A stretch of DNA of 64,000 nucleotides from Prorocentrum cordatum (GCA_963575745.1 CAUYUJ010006336.1:18501-82500); one strand, 5' to 3'; numbered from the stretch's first letter, positions 10,536 through 22,030 are shown. Numbers and translations: made by a program. The notes: generated by a model from the sequence alone, not told the origin.

Positions 10536-10849
10536 GGGGGACGACGACGACAACGACAACAACATTAATCATTTTAAGGCTGTTCGCTCTTATCTGCTCG
10601 AGTGTCCGCGACCGCGTATTTCCCAAACCGTCGATACCCGCCTTCTTCGTCTTCTCTTCGATCGTACCCCTTTTTGGGTGTATACCTTTCTTCCCTGCAG
10701 GCCGGGCCCCGGCAAGCGGCGGGGCGGCCGCGGACCGTCTGTTTGGCCAGCGGCAGCCCGACCCCAAGAGGGACGGACAGGGGACCGACCACGACGACGA
10801 CGACGACGACGAGGACAAGCGAAAGCGAGAGCGAGAGAGGCAGAGAACG

Positions 10850-11695
10850 ACAGCAGGGCCACGAAGGGTACGAAGTAGACCACGAAGGGCGACAGCGGGG
10901 ACACGGAAGGAATGCGTATGGGGCCACGAAGAGCGCGAACGAGCGGGGGCCACGAAGGACAGATAATGCAGGGCCACAGAAGGCAACGACAGGGCCAGTG
11001 AGGGTAGCAACTGGGCCACGTAGGACAGCGAGGGAGCCACAAGGGGCGACAGCGGGGCCACGAGGGGCTGCGACGGGGCCACGACAGGCGCGAACGAGCG
11101 GGGGCCACTAAGGGCATGCGTATATTGGGGCGCGGAGGGCAAGGACGGGGCCACTGAGGGCAGCGAGGGAGCCGCGAAGGGCGACGACGGGGCCACGAAT
11201 GGGCATGCGTTCGGGGCCATGACGATCGCGAACGAGCGGGGCCCACGAAGGGCTGGCATATATGAGGCCACGAAGGGCAGCGAGGGGGCCACGAAGGGCT
11301 GCAACGGGGCCACGATGGGCAGCGAGGGGGCCACGAAGGGCTGCAACGGGGTCACGAAGGGCAGCGAGGGGGCCACGAGGGGCAGCGATGGGGGCCACGA
11401 AAGGGTGCAACGGGGCCACGAAGGGCAGCGAGGGGGCTGCGAAGGGCTGCGACGGGGCCACGAAGGGTAGCAATGGGGCCACGAAGGGCTGCAACGGGGC
11501 CACGAAAGGCAACGCGGGGGCCACGAAGGTCTGCAACGGGGCCACGAAGGGCAGCGAGGTGGCCACGAGGGGCTGCAATGGGGCCCCGAAGGGCAACGAG
11601 GAGGCCACGAAGGGCTGCAACGGGTCCACGAAGGGCAACGAGGGGGGCCACGAAGGGCTGCAACGAGGCCACGAAGGGCAGCGAGATCCCGATTC
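10850..11695. repeat. ~21-bp tandem repeat (GGGGCCACGAAGGGCTGCAAC type)
   Basis: Units of about 21 bases alternate GGGGCCACGAAGGGCAGCGAG and GGGGCCACGAAGGGCTGCAAC, becoming regular from 11260. Ala/Thr/Gly-rich frames on both strands result from this. 10536-10849 between arrays has no supportable gene. Confidence 0.85.
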
Positions 11696-11699
11696 CTAA

Positions 11700-13560
11700 A
11701 GTATGTGAGGGGGTCCTAAGCGTGAGCGCGACTCCTGGGTGCCTGAGTGTCGGGAGCGGAGTAAATTGCGGGAGGTTCCAACGCGACTCCACAGCGCGAG
11801 AGCGCGCTTCCTGAATACAATGCGAGGAAGTCTCGGGCGGGAGCGGGGGTCCTGGCTAAATTGTGAGGAAGTCTCAGGCGGGAGCCGTTGTTGTTGGAAC
11901 CGGTGTGCCAGCAGCGTCGACCGCAACAACGACAACAACAGCAACAACAACCCCAACGACAACGACAACGACAACGACAACAACGCAACAAGCATAATTC
12001 CCACCACGGGCTCTCACTTCAGCCACGCACCCAGAGACAATCCATGATTTTTCGGCCCCCTCATTCTGATCTCTTCTGTCGCTGCCACGAGGAGGTGTAC
12101 CACAGTAGATCTGGTCACTACCCACGAGAAAGCCCAGCAACCCAATCAGCGGATCTCCTGATTTGTTCGCAGGCACACCACGCCTGCCCGCTCTTTCTCT
12201 CTCTCTCTCTCTCTCTCGTTTTCTCTCTCTCTCTCTCTCTCCTCTCCCTCTCTCTCTCTATATATATATATATCATTATGTCTCCCTCTCTCTCCCACCC
12301 TGTCCTATGTACTTCCATTGCGCTCAGAGCTCGCCCTGCGTTTATTGTCCAATACCTGCCCTCCATGTTCTCTCTTTCTCTCTCGTTCTCACCCTTGTTT
12401 TTTAATGTGCCTTGTACGCACGCATTCAGCTCCTGTATGTACTCACTGCTATGTGCTCTTTGTTTACCTCTCGCACTCAGGTCTCTCTACGTATCTCTTT
12501 TGTCTTGTCATCCCCCGATTCCTGTACTATACACATATATCAACACATCTAGATTTCGTGGCCTTTGGCCCATCCAGCCCCGTTTGCGGGCCCAGCGGCC
12601 CCTTTCCCGTCCGTCGCCGCCGCCCCGCTGCACCCCCCCCTCGCCGCTGCAATGCAATCGTTCTGCAGTGCAACCGCACTGCGCTGCATTGCAGTCGCAT
12701 GGCGTTGCAGTCGCGCAGTGTTGCGCTGCTCTGCGTTGCTGTGTGCTGCGCGTTGCTCTGCATTGCTCTGCCTTGCTCTGCGTTGCGTTGCGTTGCGCTC
12801 TGCCACCCAGACTGCACCACGTGTCTTCCACCACCCGCCAGACCTCACCGCACAGATTGCAGGATGTCGCTGCTTTGGGTCCACGATGGCCAGCACAAAT
12901 CAGAGCGAGAGGGCCGAACGGTAAATCACTGCGCGTTGCAGCCCAGCTTGATTGAGCCAGCTTAGATGACATCTTGGGCATCCTTGGCGTAGATTTGGAG
13001 GCTCTGGATGCCCCAGGGGTGCGCTGGCGATCTCGTCCCCGCCCCGCAGGAGCAGGAGCAGGAGGAGGAGGAGGAGGAGGAGGAGGAGGAGGACCTGGCT
13101 CCCCCTCCACAAACCCCAGTGGGTTGGGGAAAGAGGGAGGGAGACCGCCAATCACGTCACACGCCTCTGCAGCCTCGGCAGGAGGGGGTCGGCCGATTGT
13201 CGGATCTCTATTCCCGATCCTTTCTGCTCAGTTGTGCTCACTACTCTCCGATGCGTCTCTCTACTCTCGTGTGTGCATGGTTCTACGCTTCCAGATCTGT
13301 GCAAGACTGCATTGGCGCTTCGTGCCACGCACCTTGGTCCCTCAAGCTTGGCATACAGGCGGAAGGAGAGAAAGGTCAACAAGACCATTTACTTAGCGAT
13401 CACTCCTTGCTACCTTTTCCGACATCGTCGTTATATCGTTTGCCGGTGTTAGTGCTAATTGTTGCTTGTGGTTTTCTTACCCTTCCCTCATGTTTCTTCT
13501 GCCCCTCTCTTATTCTCGCCCTACCCTGCGAGCTCTTCCCAATTATCCTCTGCTCTTTTG
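11700..13560. other. No supportable gene: AAC, CT, TGC and GGA repeats
   Basis: Contains (CAA)-type repeats at 11930-11990, (CT)n at 12196-12260, a GCGTTGC/TGCAGTC minisatellite at 12640-12800 and GGA repeats at 13050-13085. A minus-strand frame at 12830-13000 has cysteine pairs, but nothing I recognise and no splice context. Confidence 0.5.
13302..13339. repeat. 38-bp dispersed repeat, inverted relative to 8135-8172
   Basis: Reads CAAGACTGCATTGGCGCTTC and onward; its reverse complement matches 8135-8172 (GACCAAGGTGC...GCAGTCTTG) at about 34 of 38 bases. Possibly an edge of a dispersed element. Confidence 0.6.
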
Positions 13561-13564
13561 GCGA

Positions 13565-15440
13565 GGGCTCCTTCTTGGAGAGCCTCTCGGGGGCCTCACG
13601 TGGCAGGCCTCCTGGGCGCTTTCTGGGGCCTCGGGGGGCTTTCTCTGGCCACCCTGCTTTCAACCGCGGTCTCCTCTGAACGACCAGGTCACGATTTTAA
13701 GCGCTTCGGTGGGAGGGGGGAGGGCGGTGTTTTGATGCCATCGTGGACCGTCATGGGGCTCTCTTCGGCCCATCTTGGGGCGTTGGTCCGTGTTGGGGCC
13801 CTCTTGGACTATCTGGCAGCCCTCTTGGGTAGTTGTGGAGCGATTTTCTAGCTTTTCGGTCGGGCGGTCTTGGACGCCTGGAAGACCTGCGTTCCTGGGG
13901 TCACGGATCTGGGGGCACGTGTTCCGCAGTGTTCGGATCAATATGAATATATGACAGGGAGCATTTTACCATTCTGACCTTGGTCGCATGGACCCGGAAG
14001 AAGTCCAGAACCCAGCAATTCTACCGTGCTGGGAAGCGTTTCAAGACCGGGAACTTGGGAACCTGGCCGCCCATGAATTCGGCCTGCCTCTTTCGCTTCC
14101 TCCTTCAGTCTCCGCTTGGACCGCTTCGGTGCAACAACTGATTGGGGAATTCTAGACGCTTCGCGTCACCCCACCAGCGGTGTTCGTGGCGTGCCTGGCA
14201 TCCCGCCGCCTCGCTGTCGGTGCTCTGCTTGGCACTGTCGTTGCCCCACCGCCGCGGCCCCGCCTTCGTGCTCTCCTTGCACATAAAGGGGCTCCATCAC
14301 GTTCGTGCCTCTTGGCCTCCCCCTGGGGATCCCGAGTCCCCCGATGAGTGCCTACACGGTTTGCCCTTTTCGACTACGTGATTGTGGTCATCGTCCCCCT
14401 CGATTGCGCGGGCGTGGTCTTCGGGAACTACGGCTCGAATTTCCTCGCCATTTTGGCGCTGCGCGCGGACCGGATCCACCCCCTGGTCTCCTACGGCATC
14501 GGCGTTTTCGGCATGTTTTTCAGCGTCCTATTCGCCTTCTGAGTCGCAGCGTAGTTCGCTCCTTCGCGCTTAGTGCCTAAGTTAGATCTTGGCGCGGTTG
14601 CCTTGCTTCTGGACGGCGCGCGGGTGGACCGTGACGCTCGCGAACAAAAAAAGAAGAAACACCAGCCCATTCAGAAACGATGCCCAGTGGAATTGCCTCG
14701 GCCGGGGAGACACAAGGGAAGGGTCCCCCAGTGGAAGCCTCTTGGAGCGTCTTGGGGGCCTCTTGGCGGTCCTTGGCGCCTCTTAGAGCTTCTTGGGTGC
14801 CTCGGAGAGCTTCTCGGGGCCTCTTGGGAGTCTCTTGGGGGCTTCTTGGGGGTCTCCTGTGAGCCTTTTGGAGGCCTTTGTGGGGGCGTCTGAACGCCTC
14901 TTGGGGCCCTACTGGGGCGCTCGTGGAAACCTTGGAAGCGCTCTTGGAGACCTTTTGGAAGATTTTAGAGCCATTCTGAAGCCTCGGATGGGCATCGGAA
15001 GCGAAAAAGCGAAACAGCCAACAACACTGATGTCCCTTAGGTTTTGGAAGGATCTGGGCCCTTAGCGGGGCCTCCTGGAGGAGCTATTTGGCCACTTGGA
15101 GCCGTCTTGGAGCGGTTGTGGGCCCTCTTGGAGCATCGTGGGGGCCATTTTGAGGCATTTTGGGATATCGTGAGCCATCGTGGAGGTCATCTTGGGCTCG
15201 CCCAGGCGCCCTTGGAGTCATCTTAAAGCAAGGCCCCCCCTCCCCCAGGAGGACATAATGTGGCCAAAACCTTTGTCAAAACAGTGATGTTGGCATTGCC
15301 GCTGAGGCCTCTTGGAGCGTCGTGGGTGCCTCTGGGGGGCCTCTTGGGGATCCCGTGGGAGCCTCTTGAGGGGCATCCTGGGGGCCTCTTGGAGCCTACT
15401 GGCCACCTCTTGGGGCCCTCCTGGGGCGCCCTTGGGAGCT
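13565..15440. repeat. Degenerate CTTGGGGGCCTC minisatellite domain
   Basis: Units such as GGCCTCTTGGGGGC, GGAGCCTCTTGG and GGGGCCATTTTG recur at irregular spacing, densest at 14730-15440. Similar sequence lies at 19835-20310 and, reversed, at 660-1100 and 33400-34340. No gene is supported apart from the weak frame at 14348. Confidence 0.6.
14348..14542 (+). CDS. Possible small hydrophobic ORF
   Basis: A 64-codon frame whose product is dominated by two hydrophobic stretches (ALFDYVIVVIVPLDCAGVVF and LVSYGIGVFGMFFSVLFAF) separated by a short polar loop, as in a two-helix membrane peptide. I do not recognise it. No spliced leader, splice site or homologous neighbour supports expression, and it sits in repeat-rich DNA, so it may be chance or a fragment of a membrane-protein exon. 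Confidence 0.15.
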   Translation: MPTRFALFDYVIVVIVPLDCAGVVFGNYGSNFLAILALRADRIHPLVSYGIGVFGMFFSVLFAF

Positions 15441-15487
15441 CTCGTGGGGCCATTTCGGAGGAGATCGATCAAAGAAGAGGGGAGCAT

Positions 15488-15720
15488 GGTTTAGCCTCGC
15501 CCCCCCGAAAGGCCAACATGGGGCCCACCCCCCAGTAACACCAATGATTTTGGTTTCGTCGCCGAGGCCGTTTTGGACGCTCCGACCGCTCGCGCGAAAC
15601 GCCTCGTCCAGGTCCAGGGGAGGGAAGGGGGAGGGGTAAACCTTTTCCCGAAGGGACGAAAAGGGGGGGAAGAGGATACGCCTTACACCACCTACGCCCT
15701 AAAGGGCTGGTGGGGCTACT
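15488..15720. repeat. Interspersed ~235-bp repeat, copy 1
   Basis: Shares with 20330-20590 the succession GGCCCCCCC...CAATGAT...CGCCGAGGCCNTTTTG...GCTCC, then GGTCCAGGGG...GGGAGGGGNAAAC, CCCGAANGG and GGGCTGGTGGG. A partial copy of its first third is at 15228-15300. Confidence 0.65.
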
Positions 15721-15751
15721 TGATACCATGTTCTCATTGTGTCTGGTATGG

Positions 15752-16277
15752 TTTCTCTCTCTCTCTCTCTCTCTCCCTCTCTCTTTCTCTCTACTTAGTA
15801 TTTTCCTTGCATTAGTCTCTGTCTATTCATCTCTCTCGCTTCTCTTTCTCTCTCCTTATATGTTGTCGTATATATTATATGTGTTGGCCTGTACCGATAC
15901 ATGGTCAGGCACGTGTATACATACATTGGTGTTCGGTTTCTCTACATCTATTCGATTAAAATGTATACGTATGACCATATCTACCTCTCTGGATATCACT
16001 GTATCTCTCTCTCTCTCTCTCTCGCTGTTTCTCTTTCTCTATAGCTAAATGTGTTGTTTCGTGTTTCTGCACTGTTTTGTTTTTTTTTTATACAGATGTA
16101 GTTCTAGATCTATATATCTGCATATGTATGCATATGGTTGGTTGTTATCATTATATCATTGTTTTGTTTTTCTCTCTCCCTCTCTATATGCACAGACATA
16201 TATCCTGCCAGCTCGCCCTGGTTTGTATGCTTGAGTACGCGCGCTCCAGATTGTTGTTATTTCTTCTTATTTTTTCT

Positions 16278-16308
<31 letters not shown>

Positions 16309-16330
16309 ACTCTCGGCTGAATACTTATAT
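15752..16330. other. CT-rich and AT-rich microsatellite stretch without genes
   Basis: (CT)n tracts at 15752-15795, 16000-16025 and 16275-16312 separated by AT-rich DNA. Leu/Ser-rich frames here are artefacts. 16331-16915 shows no gene. Confidence 0.6.
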
Positions 16331-16915
16331 TTCTCTCACTTCCTGTTTGCTCAGCTCTGCCATCTTTCTACGACCTTATTTTCCGTCACCACGGACGCAA
16401 GGACCTGGGGATGTGGCCACACCGTGCCGGGAACGTTGGGCCCAGAGTTGGGAGCCCGGGAGCCGGGATCCCGGAATTTGGGGAACCCGTATCGTGATTC
16501 TGCGAGGAGGATTTGTGGAGGAGGAGGGGCTGGACGAGCACGGAGGTATCTCCAGTTTAATTCCCAGACATCCATTGCGAGCTGACCTTACTCATTCGCG
16601 GCCCCGGAGCTCCCAGTGTGGGCAGTCTTCGGGCGGGTGTAGGACGAGGATACATCCGTTTCAGAGCGTTCTGGAGCCGGGAACGCTCTGAGAAGGCCGC
16701 GGCGCCCAGGACATTTTCCAGAGCCGCCAGATCTCAGAGATTCGATTCATCCTCACCCGAGTTTATCCTCGTCCTGGATTCGTCTCAAGTCTTACAAAAG
16801 AAGGAGGAGGAGGAAGTGGAGGAGGGCATCGGGGGACGGGGATGTGTCCCGTGTGCGGGCGTCGCCCGTCGGTCTCGAGCTGTGCTTTTCCCTCCCCTGT
16901 CTTCCCCGAATTACG

Positions 16916-17089
16916 CTTAAGCAGGGCATGTCCCTCTACAGGAGGAATAGTTCAAGCATGGTAAAAATAGTATGGGCAGTATGGGGACGATTTGTCGTGT
17001 TTTCGTTTGTGACTATGTTTGAGTATTTGTTTGACTATTTTGTATGTGTGTTCCAAAGCCCGCCTGTCGGAGGACATGCCCGACCTAAG
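16916..17089. mobile_element. Inverted-repeat element family F2, copy 1 (174 bp)
   Basis: Begins CTTAAGCAGGGCATGTCC and ends GGACATGCCCGACCTAAG; the ends are inverted repeats matching at 15 of 18 positions. The interior is AT-rich and non-coding. Related copies: 43280-43434, and the split copy 26328-26451 plus 62247-62279. Size and structure fit a MITE or introner-type element. Confidence 0.75.
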
Positions 17090-18357
17090 TCGAGCTGTAT
17101 TTACCTCCCATGTACGCGTGGGTCGCGTACCCAGACATCCGGCGATCTTTTCATGTCAAGCTGCTGTCCCAGAACACCCGACCCTTTTCCAATGTTCAGT
17201 TTTGCGCCCTGGGTCAGCTTCTGATGGTCTCAGAACGGGCCCGAAAGTCAGGAAAAGCGTTTGGATTGGGGGACATCGTATCGTCGGAGATTTGGGCCCA
17301 GCGCCAGAGGCCGTGGCCTCGCGCTTCCCCCTTGAGCCCCGGAAGCGGCAGGGCAGCTTTGTTTCGCCCTTTTCACACGCTTCTGGAGCGTGGGAGGGGT
17401 AAAGATGACCTGCTCCCGCAAATCGGGGGGCAAACGGCTCCTGGAGTGTAGCCAGAAAGGGAACCTGAGACAGAGATTGCGACGGAGCTGGGAAAACGCG
17501 GCATCGGAACCGGCCATACATGGGCAACACAGGACCCGTACACAAACGGGCTTGTCGATATTCCGGAGCGACTCATGGACGTACACGTACATGACTCCAC
17601 GATGGTTTCGAGAGGACGCATTGCGCGACCGTTCGTATCACGCGGATGGTCTCGCAGACGGGGGGCCTTGTTCTTGTACGTGGTTGGGCGCGTACGTTCT
17701 CTGCGGGCCATTGAGCTCCTTGCCCCGCCCTTTGCACCCCGCGCGCGCGAGGGGAAGCGCAGCGCGCTGCAATGGCTCGACTGCGACCATAGCACCAGCC
17801 TCGACGGGAAGGCGAGCGCGGGGCCCCACCTCCGCGCGGGGTGGGGGGTCCATCCTCGTCCCTGGCCCTCCACCTCTCCCGCTCCGCCTCCCTCCTTCCT
17901 CTCCTCCTGCCCCTCCCCCTCCTCCGCCCCCCCATCGCCTCCGCCCTTCCTCCAGTGCCTCCCTCCCTCCGCGTCCCTGCCTCTCCCCGTGTTCCTCCCC
18001 CTGCCGCCTCCCGTCCAGCGCCGCGCGCCCGCCGCCCGTCTCCTCTTGCCGCTCGCTCCTCGTCCACCCTCCATCCTCCCTCGGCGTCCGTCGGCTCTTC
18101 TTCCCCGTGGGCGCCTCGTGGGCGCCTCGTGAGCTGGATTGGATGGGTGAGCCGAAGAGTCTCGGCTGACTGAGACGCAAGACGTCGGCCTCTCGGGTGA
18201 CGCGTTGCAGTGCGGGCCCCTGCGATGACGACAACTTGTTGTCCGATGGCGAGCTGGGTGCACCTGGCGGCGCCGTCGCCCCGACACCTCCTGGCGCAGC
18301 GCCCCTCGGTGGCGCGGCGACGTCAGCTCGAGTTCGAAGGCGAACCAGGCGGCTCCT
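17090..18357. other. GC-rich stretch without a supportable gene
   Basis: C-rich, with several overlapping open frames on both strands and no coherent domain, splice pair or start context. The Pro/Ser-rich product at 17840-18130 comes from C-rich repeats. Confidence 0.4.
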
Positions 18358-19263
18358 GCAGTTTCACAGGTGGGCCACGGGGACTGGGGAATCTCGCCGT
18401 CGTCGCGCCGAGATGCTGATCATTTTGGGCCTGTCGGGTTCGTTGTGTGCGGGTGTGTCAGAGGGTCTCTCGGCGTCTCGTCGTGAGCGTGGAGGGGGGG
18501 GGGGGGGCGTACATGCTGTTGCGCGCGTTTGCACCTTCTGGGAAGTTTGCGCTTGGAGCCTCAATCTGTTCGCCTTGCATTCGTTATATCGGATGCTTAG
18601 ATTGTTGGTCGAACCGAGATGCTGATCCTTTCTGGCCTGTCGGATTCGGCGTGTGTGGGTGTGCCAGAAGGTCTCTCGGCGTCTCGACGCGTGGGTGGGC
18701 AGGGGGCTTGGCGAATGCTGCAGCGCGCGTGTGCACTTCCTGGGTATTACTGGCATTGTTGATTCTGCATTACTGGTATTCGTATTCTTGGCTATCCATC
18801 CTTGGTATTCTTGGCATGGGAGGGGGGACACCCCCCTGGCTAATGTTGTGGTGTGCCCTATCATTCTGGAGTAAGCCGACAATGCAGCCGAGGGGTGGTA
18901 CACCCCCCTCCCGCCCTGCTACCAAGAATGCCAAGATTTGTCATCCAAAGTCTCCGACGCCATGCACACCTAAAAGAAACCGTCAGACCACGACTTACAA
19001 GTATGTGCAACCAACCGCACCAACAATACCCAGCATCCGATACCACGAATGCAAGACGAACAGCTTGAGGCTCCAAGCGCAAACTTCCCAGAAGGTGCAA
19101 GCGCGCGCAACAGCATGTACGCTCCCCCCATACACGCACACGACGAGACGCCGAGAGCCCCTCTGACACACCCGCACACAACGAACCCGACAGGCCCAAA
19201 ATGATCAGCATCTCGGCGCGACGATGGGATTCGCCAGTCCCCGTGGCCCACCTGTGAAATTGC
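18358..19263. mobile_element. Foldback element with ~240-bp inverted terminal repeats
   Basis: 18358-18600 (GCAGTTTCACAGGTGGGCC...) is repeated in inverse orientation at about 19025-19263 (...GGCCCACCTGTGAAATTGC). The arms include GAGATGCTGATCATTTTGGG, GGGTCTCTCGGCGTCTCG and GGGAAGTTTGCGCTTGGAGC. A diverged direct copy of part of the arm sits inside (18615-18750), and a smaller inverted pair around CTTGGCAT...GGGAGGGGGG lies at 18805-18840 and 18895-18940. No transposase is encoded, so it is a non-autonomous foldback element. Confidence 0.82.
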
Positions 19264-19744
19264 GGGCGCGCCACCACACAGTTTTTGCAATCAGGATGGC
19301 GGCCCCTATCGATTGCCATATGGCGCAGCGCGCGCGTACGCGTGCGTACGCGCGCGCGTGCACGTGGAGTAGGAACAAGCCAGCGTTAGATAGTATATCC
19401 TCTCATGTAAAGCCACAGGGTCCAAATAACACAATTGGTTGTGACTGCTTATTTACGGTGTTGTGATTTCTCATGATTTGTCATTTGGCGCCGCGCGCGC
19501 GTACGCGCGCACGCGGAATTGAATGTATCGCGTAGTGTCTGAGAAATCCGAATTCCGAAGACGCCTACGGCGAATCAGCGCCGCCCCCTGCTAGCATTTT
19601 GGGATACGGTTACGTGGCCAAGCGTTTGGACAACCTATGGCCACGCTTCTGGACCATGCGTCCCCCCCGCCGTTGTGGAAACCCTTCGGGGAACACGTGG
19701 GGAAGGAAGATGAGGATGAGGAGAGGGAGGCAAAAGGGTGCGGA

Positions 19745-20335
19745 TGATGAGGAGGAGGAGGAGGAGGAGGAGGAGGAGGAGAAGGAGGAGGAGGAGGAGG
19801 AGGAAGACGAGGAGAGGGATGATGAGACCTCTTGGGAGCCTCTTGGGGGATTCTTGGGGCCTTTTGGGGGCTGCCTGGGGACCTCTGGGAGGCCTCTCGG
19901 GGGCCTTATTGGTCCTCGTGAGGGCCTTTGTTGGCTTCTTGGGTTCCGCTTTGGCAGTTTTGCAGCGTTCCTGGCCCGTCTGACGCCGTCGGGAGCCGTT
20001 TTGGGAGCCTCTTTGGGCCGTCTTGGGGCCCTCTTGTATGGGGGGCTTCCTGGGCCGTCTTGGGCGCTCTGAACACCCAAGAGGCGAATTTGTTAGAACT
20101 GAACGTTCGCCGATGGGAATGGGCAAGTTGTTGCCCTTCGGGGTGCTCTCGGGGCGTCTGGGTGGCGCCAGAAGGCATAATGGGGCCTCTTGTAGGTCTC
20201 TTGGGAGCTTCTTGGGGGCATATTGGGGGCTCTTCGGGGCCATTTGGGGCTCCTGGGGCACTCTTGGGAGCCTCGGGGGCCATATTGGTGCCATCTTGGA
20301 GGTGATCGATCAGAGAAGCAGGAGGGGTTCCAATT
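19745..20335. repeat. GGA microsatellite followed by CTTGGGGGCC minisatellite
   Basis: GGA repeats at 19748-19815, then irregular units CTTGGGGCCTTTTGGGGG and CTTGGGAGCTTCTTGGGG to about 20310. 19264-19744 is a low-complexity GCGCGCGTACG stretch without a gene. Confidence 0.65.
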
Positions 20336-20590
20336 AGGCCCCCCCTCCCTGGAGGTCCAGTCCAAATGTGGCCAGCACCTTAGCAACATCAGTGATGTGT
20401 GCCTTCTCGCCGAGGCCATTTTGTGCGCTCCAGCGGCCCGCCCAACCCGCCCCCCCCCCCCGCCCTTTCCCCGTCAGGTCCAGGGGTAGGGGGAGGGGCA
20501 AACGACTCCCCGAAAGGGAAGGAGCGGGAGGCGAAAGAAGCTCTCTGAACCCTTCACGCCCGGAGGGGCTGGTGGGATTCTGCACGCGGT
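20330..20590. repeat. Interspersed ~235-bp repeat, copy 2
   Basis: Second copy of the repeat at 15488-15720, same orientation, with the shared blocks ATGTGGCCA, CGCCGAGGCCATTTTG, GTCCAGGGG and GGGGCTGGTGGG. Confidence 0.65.
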
Positions 20591-20774
20591 GGGTACTCAA
20601 CCCGCCATCGGATGACCCGCCCACGGGCGGAGATGCACAAGTCAATTGGCGAGGGGCCCCGGGGGGCGCATGTGACGGCCTGGGGGCGCAGGCGCCAGCA
20701 GCGCGAGTGGGCCCCCCATCCCCATCCCCTTCGAGACCCCGCCTGACGGAGCAGAGTCGCGCCTCGGCACGCGT

Positions 20775-21698
20775 GTGTTCTCGTCTTCGTCTTCGTCTTC
20801 TTCGTCTTCTCCGTCGTCCTCTTCCGCGTCTCCGTCTTCTTTGTCGTCCTCTTCGTCGTGTTCGTTGTCGTCTTCGTCCTCATCGTCGTCGTCTTCGTCT
20901 TCCCCGTCGTTGTCGTCCTCTTCGTCCTCGTTGTCCTCTGCTGCCTCCCGCCCCCCCCGCGCCCTCACCTCGTCCTCCGCGCCCTACTCTTTCCTGCTCC
21001 TCCTCCTCCGTGCCGGCTGCTCCTCCTTGCCCCCCCCTTCTCTCCCTTCTCGCCTCTTCCCCTCTCCCCCACGCTGCTCGGTGCGTTCTCCTCCTTCCCC
21101 TTATCCTTCCACTTCTGTCTTTATCAGCTCACTCGCTGTCCCTCCCTCCCCTCCCTGCGCTCTTACCCTCTTCCCCTCCTCCTCCTCCTCCTCCTCCTCC
21201 TCCTCCTCCTCCTCCTCCTCCTGCTCCTCTTCCTCCTCCTCCTCCTCCTCCTGCTCCTTCTCCTCTTCCTCATCCTCCTCCTCCTCCGCATCCTCCCACC
21301 TAGTCGTATTATGGTCTCCTTGCTCCTCTCTCCCTCTTCTTTCTCCCAGTCCTTCTCTTCCAGTTCTGCCCCCCTCCTCAGTCCTTCTTCTAGTCCTCCC
21401 TGCTCGTGCTCCTCCTTCTCCTCCTCCTCCTCCTCCTCCTCCTCCTCCTCCTCCTCCTCCTCTTCTCCCTTCTCCCAAATCCTCCCTGCCCCTCCTCCCC
21501 CTCGGTATTCGTTGCCGATGCATGCAGTGGATCCGATGGCCGGAACCGCCATGCTAAAATCTCAGATGAAGCAGAGTATGTTCGCGAGTGAGCATCTCCG
21601 TGCATCAGCCCACCCGCCGTTCCCCCTCCTCCACCTCCTCCTCCTCCTCCTCCTCCTCCTCATCCTCCTCCTCATCCTCCTCCTCCTCTTCATTCCTC
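20775..21698. repeat. TCGTCT and TCC microsatellite complex
   Basis: (TCGTCT)-type repeats at 20775-20945; TCC tracts at 21176-21290, 21405-21475 and 21620-21698. The last one ends directly at the spliced-leader relic. Ser- and Leu-rich frames are artefacts. Confidence 0.85.
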
Positions 21699-21720
21699 TC
21701 CGCAGCGATTTTGGCTCGGG
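21699..21720 (+). other. Diverged spliced-leader relic
   Basis: Reads TCCGCAGCG then ATTTTGGCTC then GGG. Compared with the 22-nt leader, 18 positions agree, including a 10-base core ATTTTGGCTC. As with the LINE leader, a TCC microsatellite lies directly upstream. An in-frame ATG follows 59 bases downstream, as expected for a retroposed mRNA. Confidence 0.6.
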
Positions 21721-21779
21721 CCATTAAGCTTGCTACGGGGAGGGGGGGGGGAGCGGACGGCCCAATCGGGGCACGTGGC

Positions 21780-21900
21780 ATGGGTGCCGGGGCCTCGTCT
21801 GCTGTGAATCCGACCGAGCCGTCGAACGAGGCCGAGCCCCCAGAGCAGGACCTCGACATTCGGGGCGACCTTCTGGCTAGGCCTCTCGGATGGGGTCCAT
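21780..21900 (+). pseudogene. 5' fragment of a retroposed gene with an N-myristoylation-type start
   Basis: The first ATG after the leader relic opens MGAGASSAVN, with Gly at position 2 and Ser at position 6 as in N-myristoylated proteins, followed by a polar acidic segment (TEPSNEAEPPEQDLDIRGDL). After about 40 codons the frame enters palindromic GATGCATCGGC repeats and loses protein-like character. I read it as a truncated retrocopy of a membrane-anchored protein, probably without function. The identity of the source gene cannot be told from 40 residues. Confidence 0.45.
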
Positions 21901-21917
21901 TTAGATGGGGTCGGAGG

Positions 21918-22030
21918 ATCGCGCAGCATCGCCGATGCATCGGCGATGCATCGCCGATGCATCGGCGAGGTCGGCGTGGAGAAAGTCGGGCTCCACATCG
22001 AGCCGCATCGAATATGCATCGGCGATGTGG
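21918..22030. repeat. Palindromic GATGCATCGGC repeats
   Basis: GCATCGCCGATGCATCGGCG and its reverse alternate several times at 21922-21972, with a further unit at 22012-22026. These can form hairpins. Confidence 0.75.

Noticed and set aside
9185-11695. CRISPR-like array
   Set aside because: Repeats are contiguous or have repeat-like spacers with no unique spacer sequences; these are eukaryotic minisatellites.
12830-13155. Minus-strand frame with paired cysteines as a zinc-finger exon
   Set aside because: Cys spacing does not match a finger I know, the frame starts in GGA repeats and no splice sites bracket it.
16844-17224. 126-codon plus-strand frame with a hydrophobic middle
   Set aside because: The hydrophobic part is the AT-rich interior of the F2 element.
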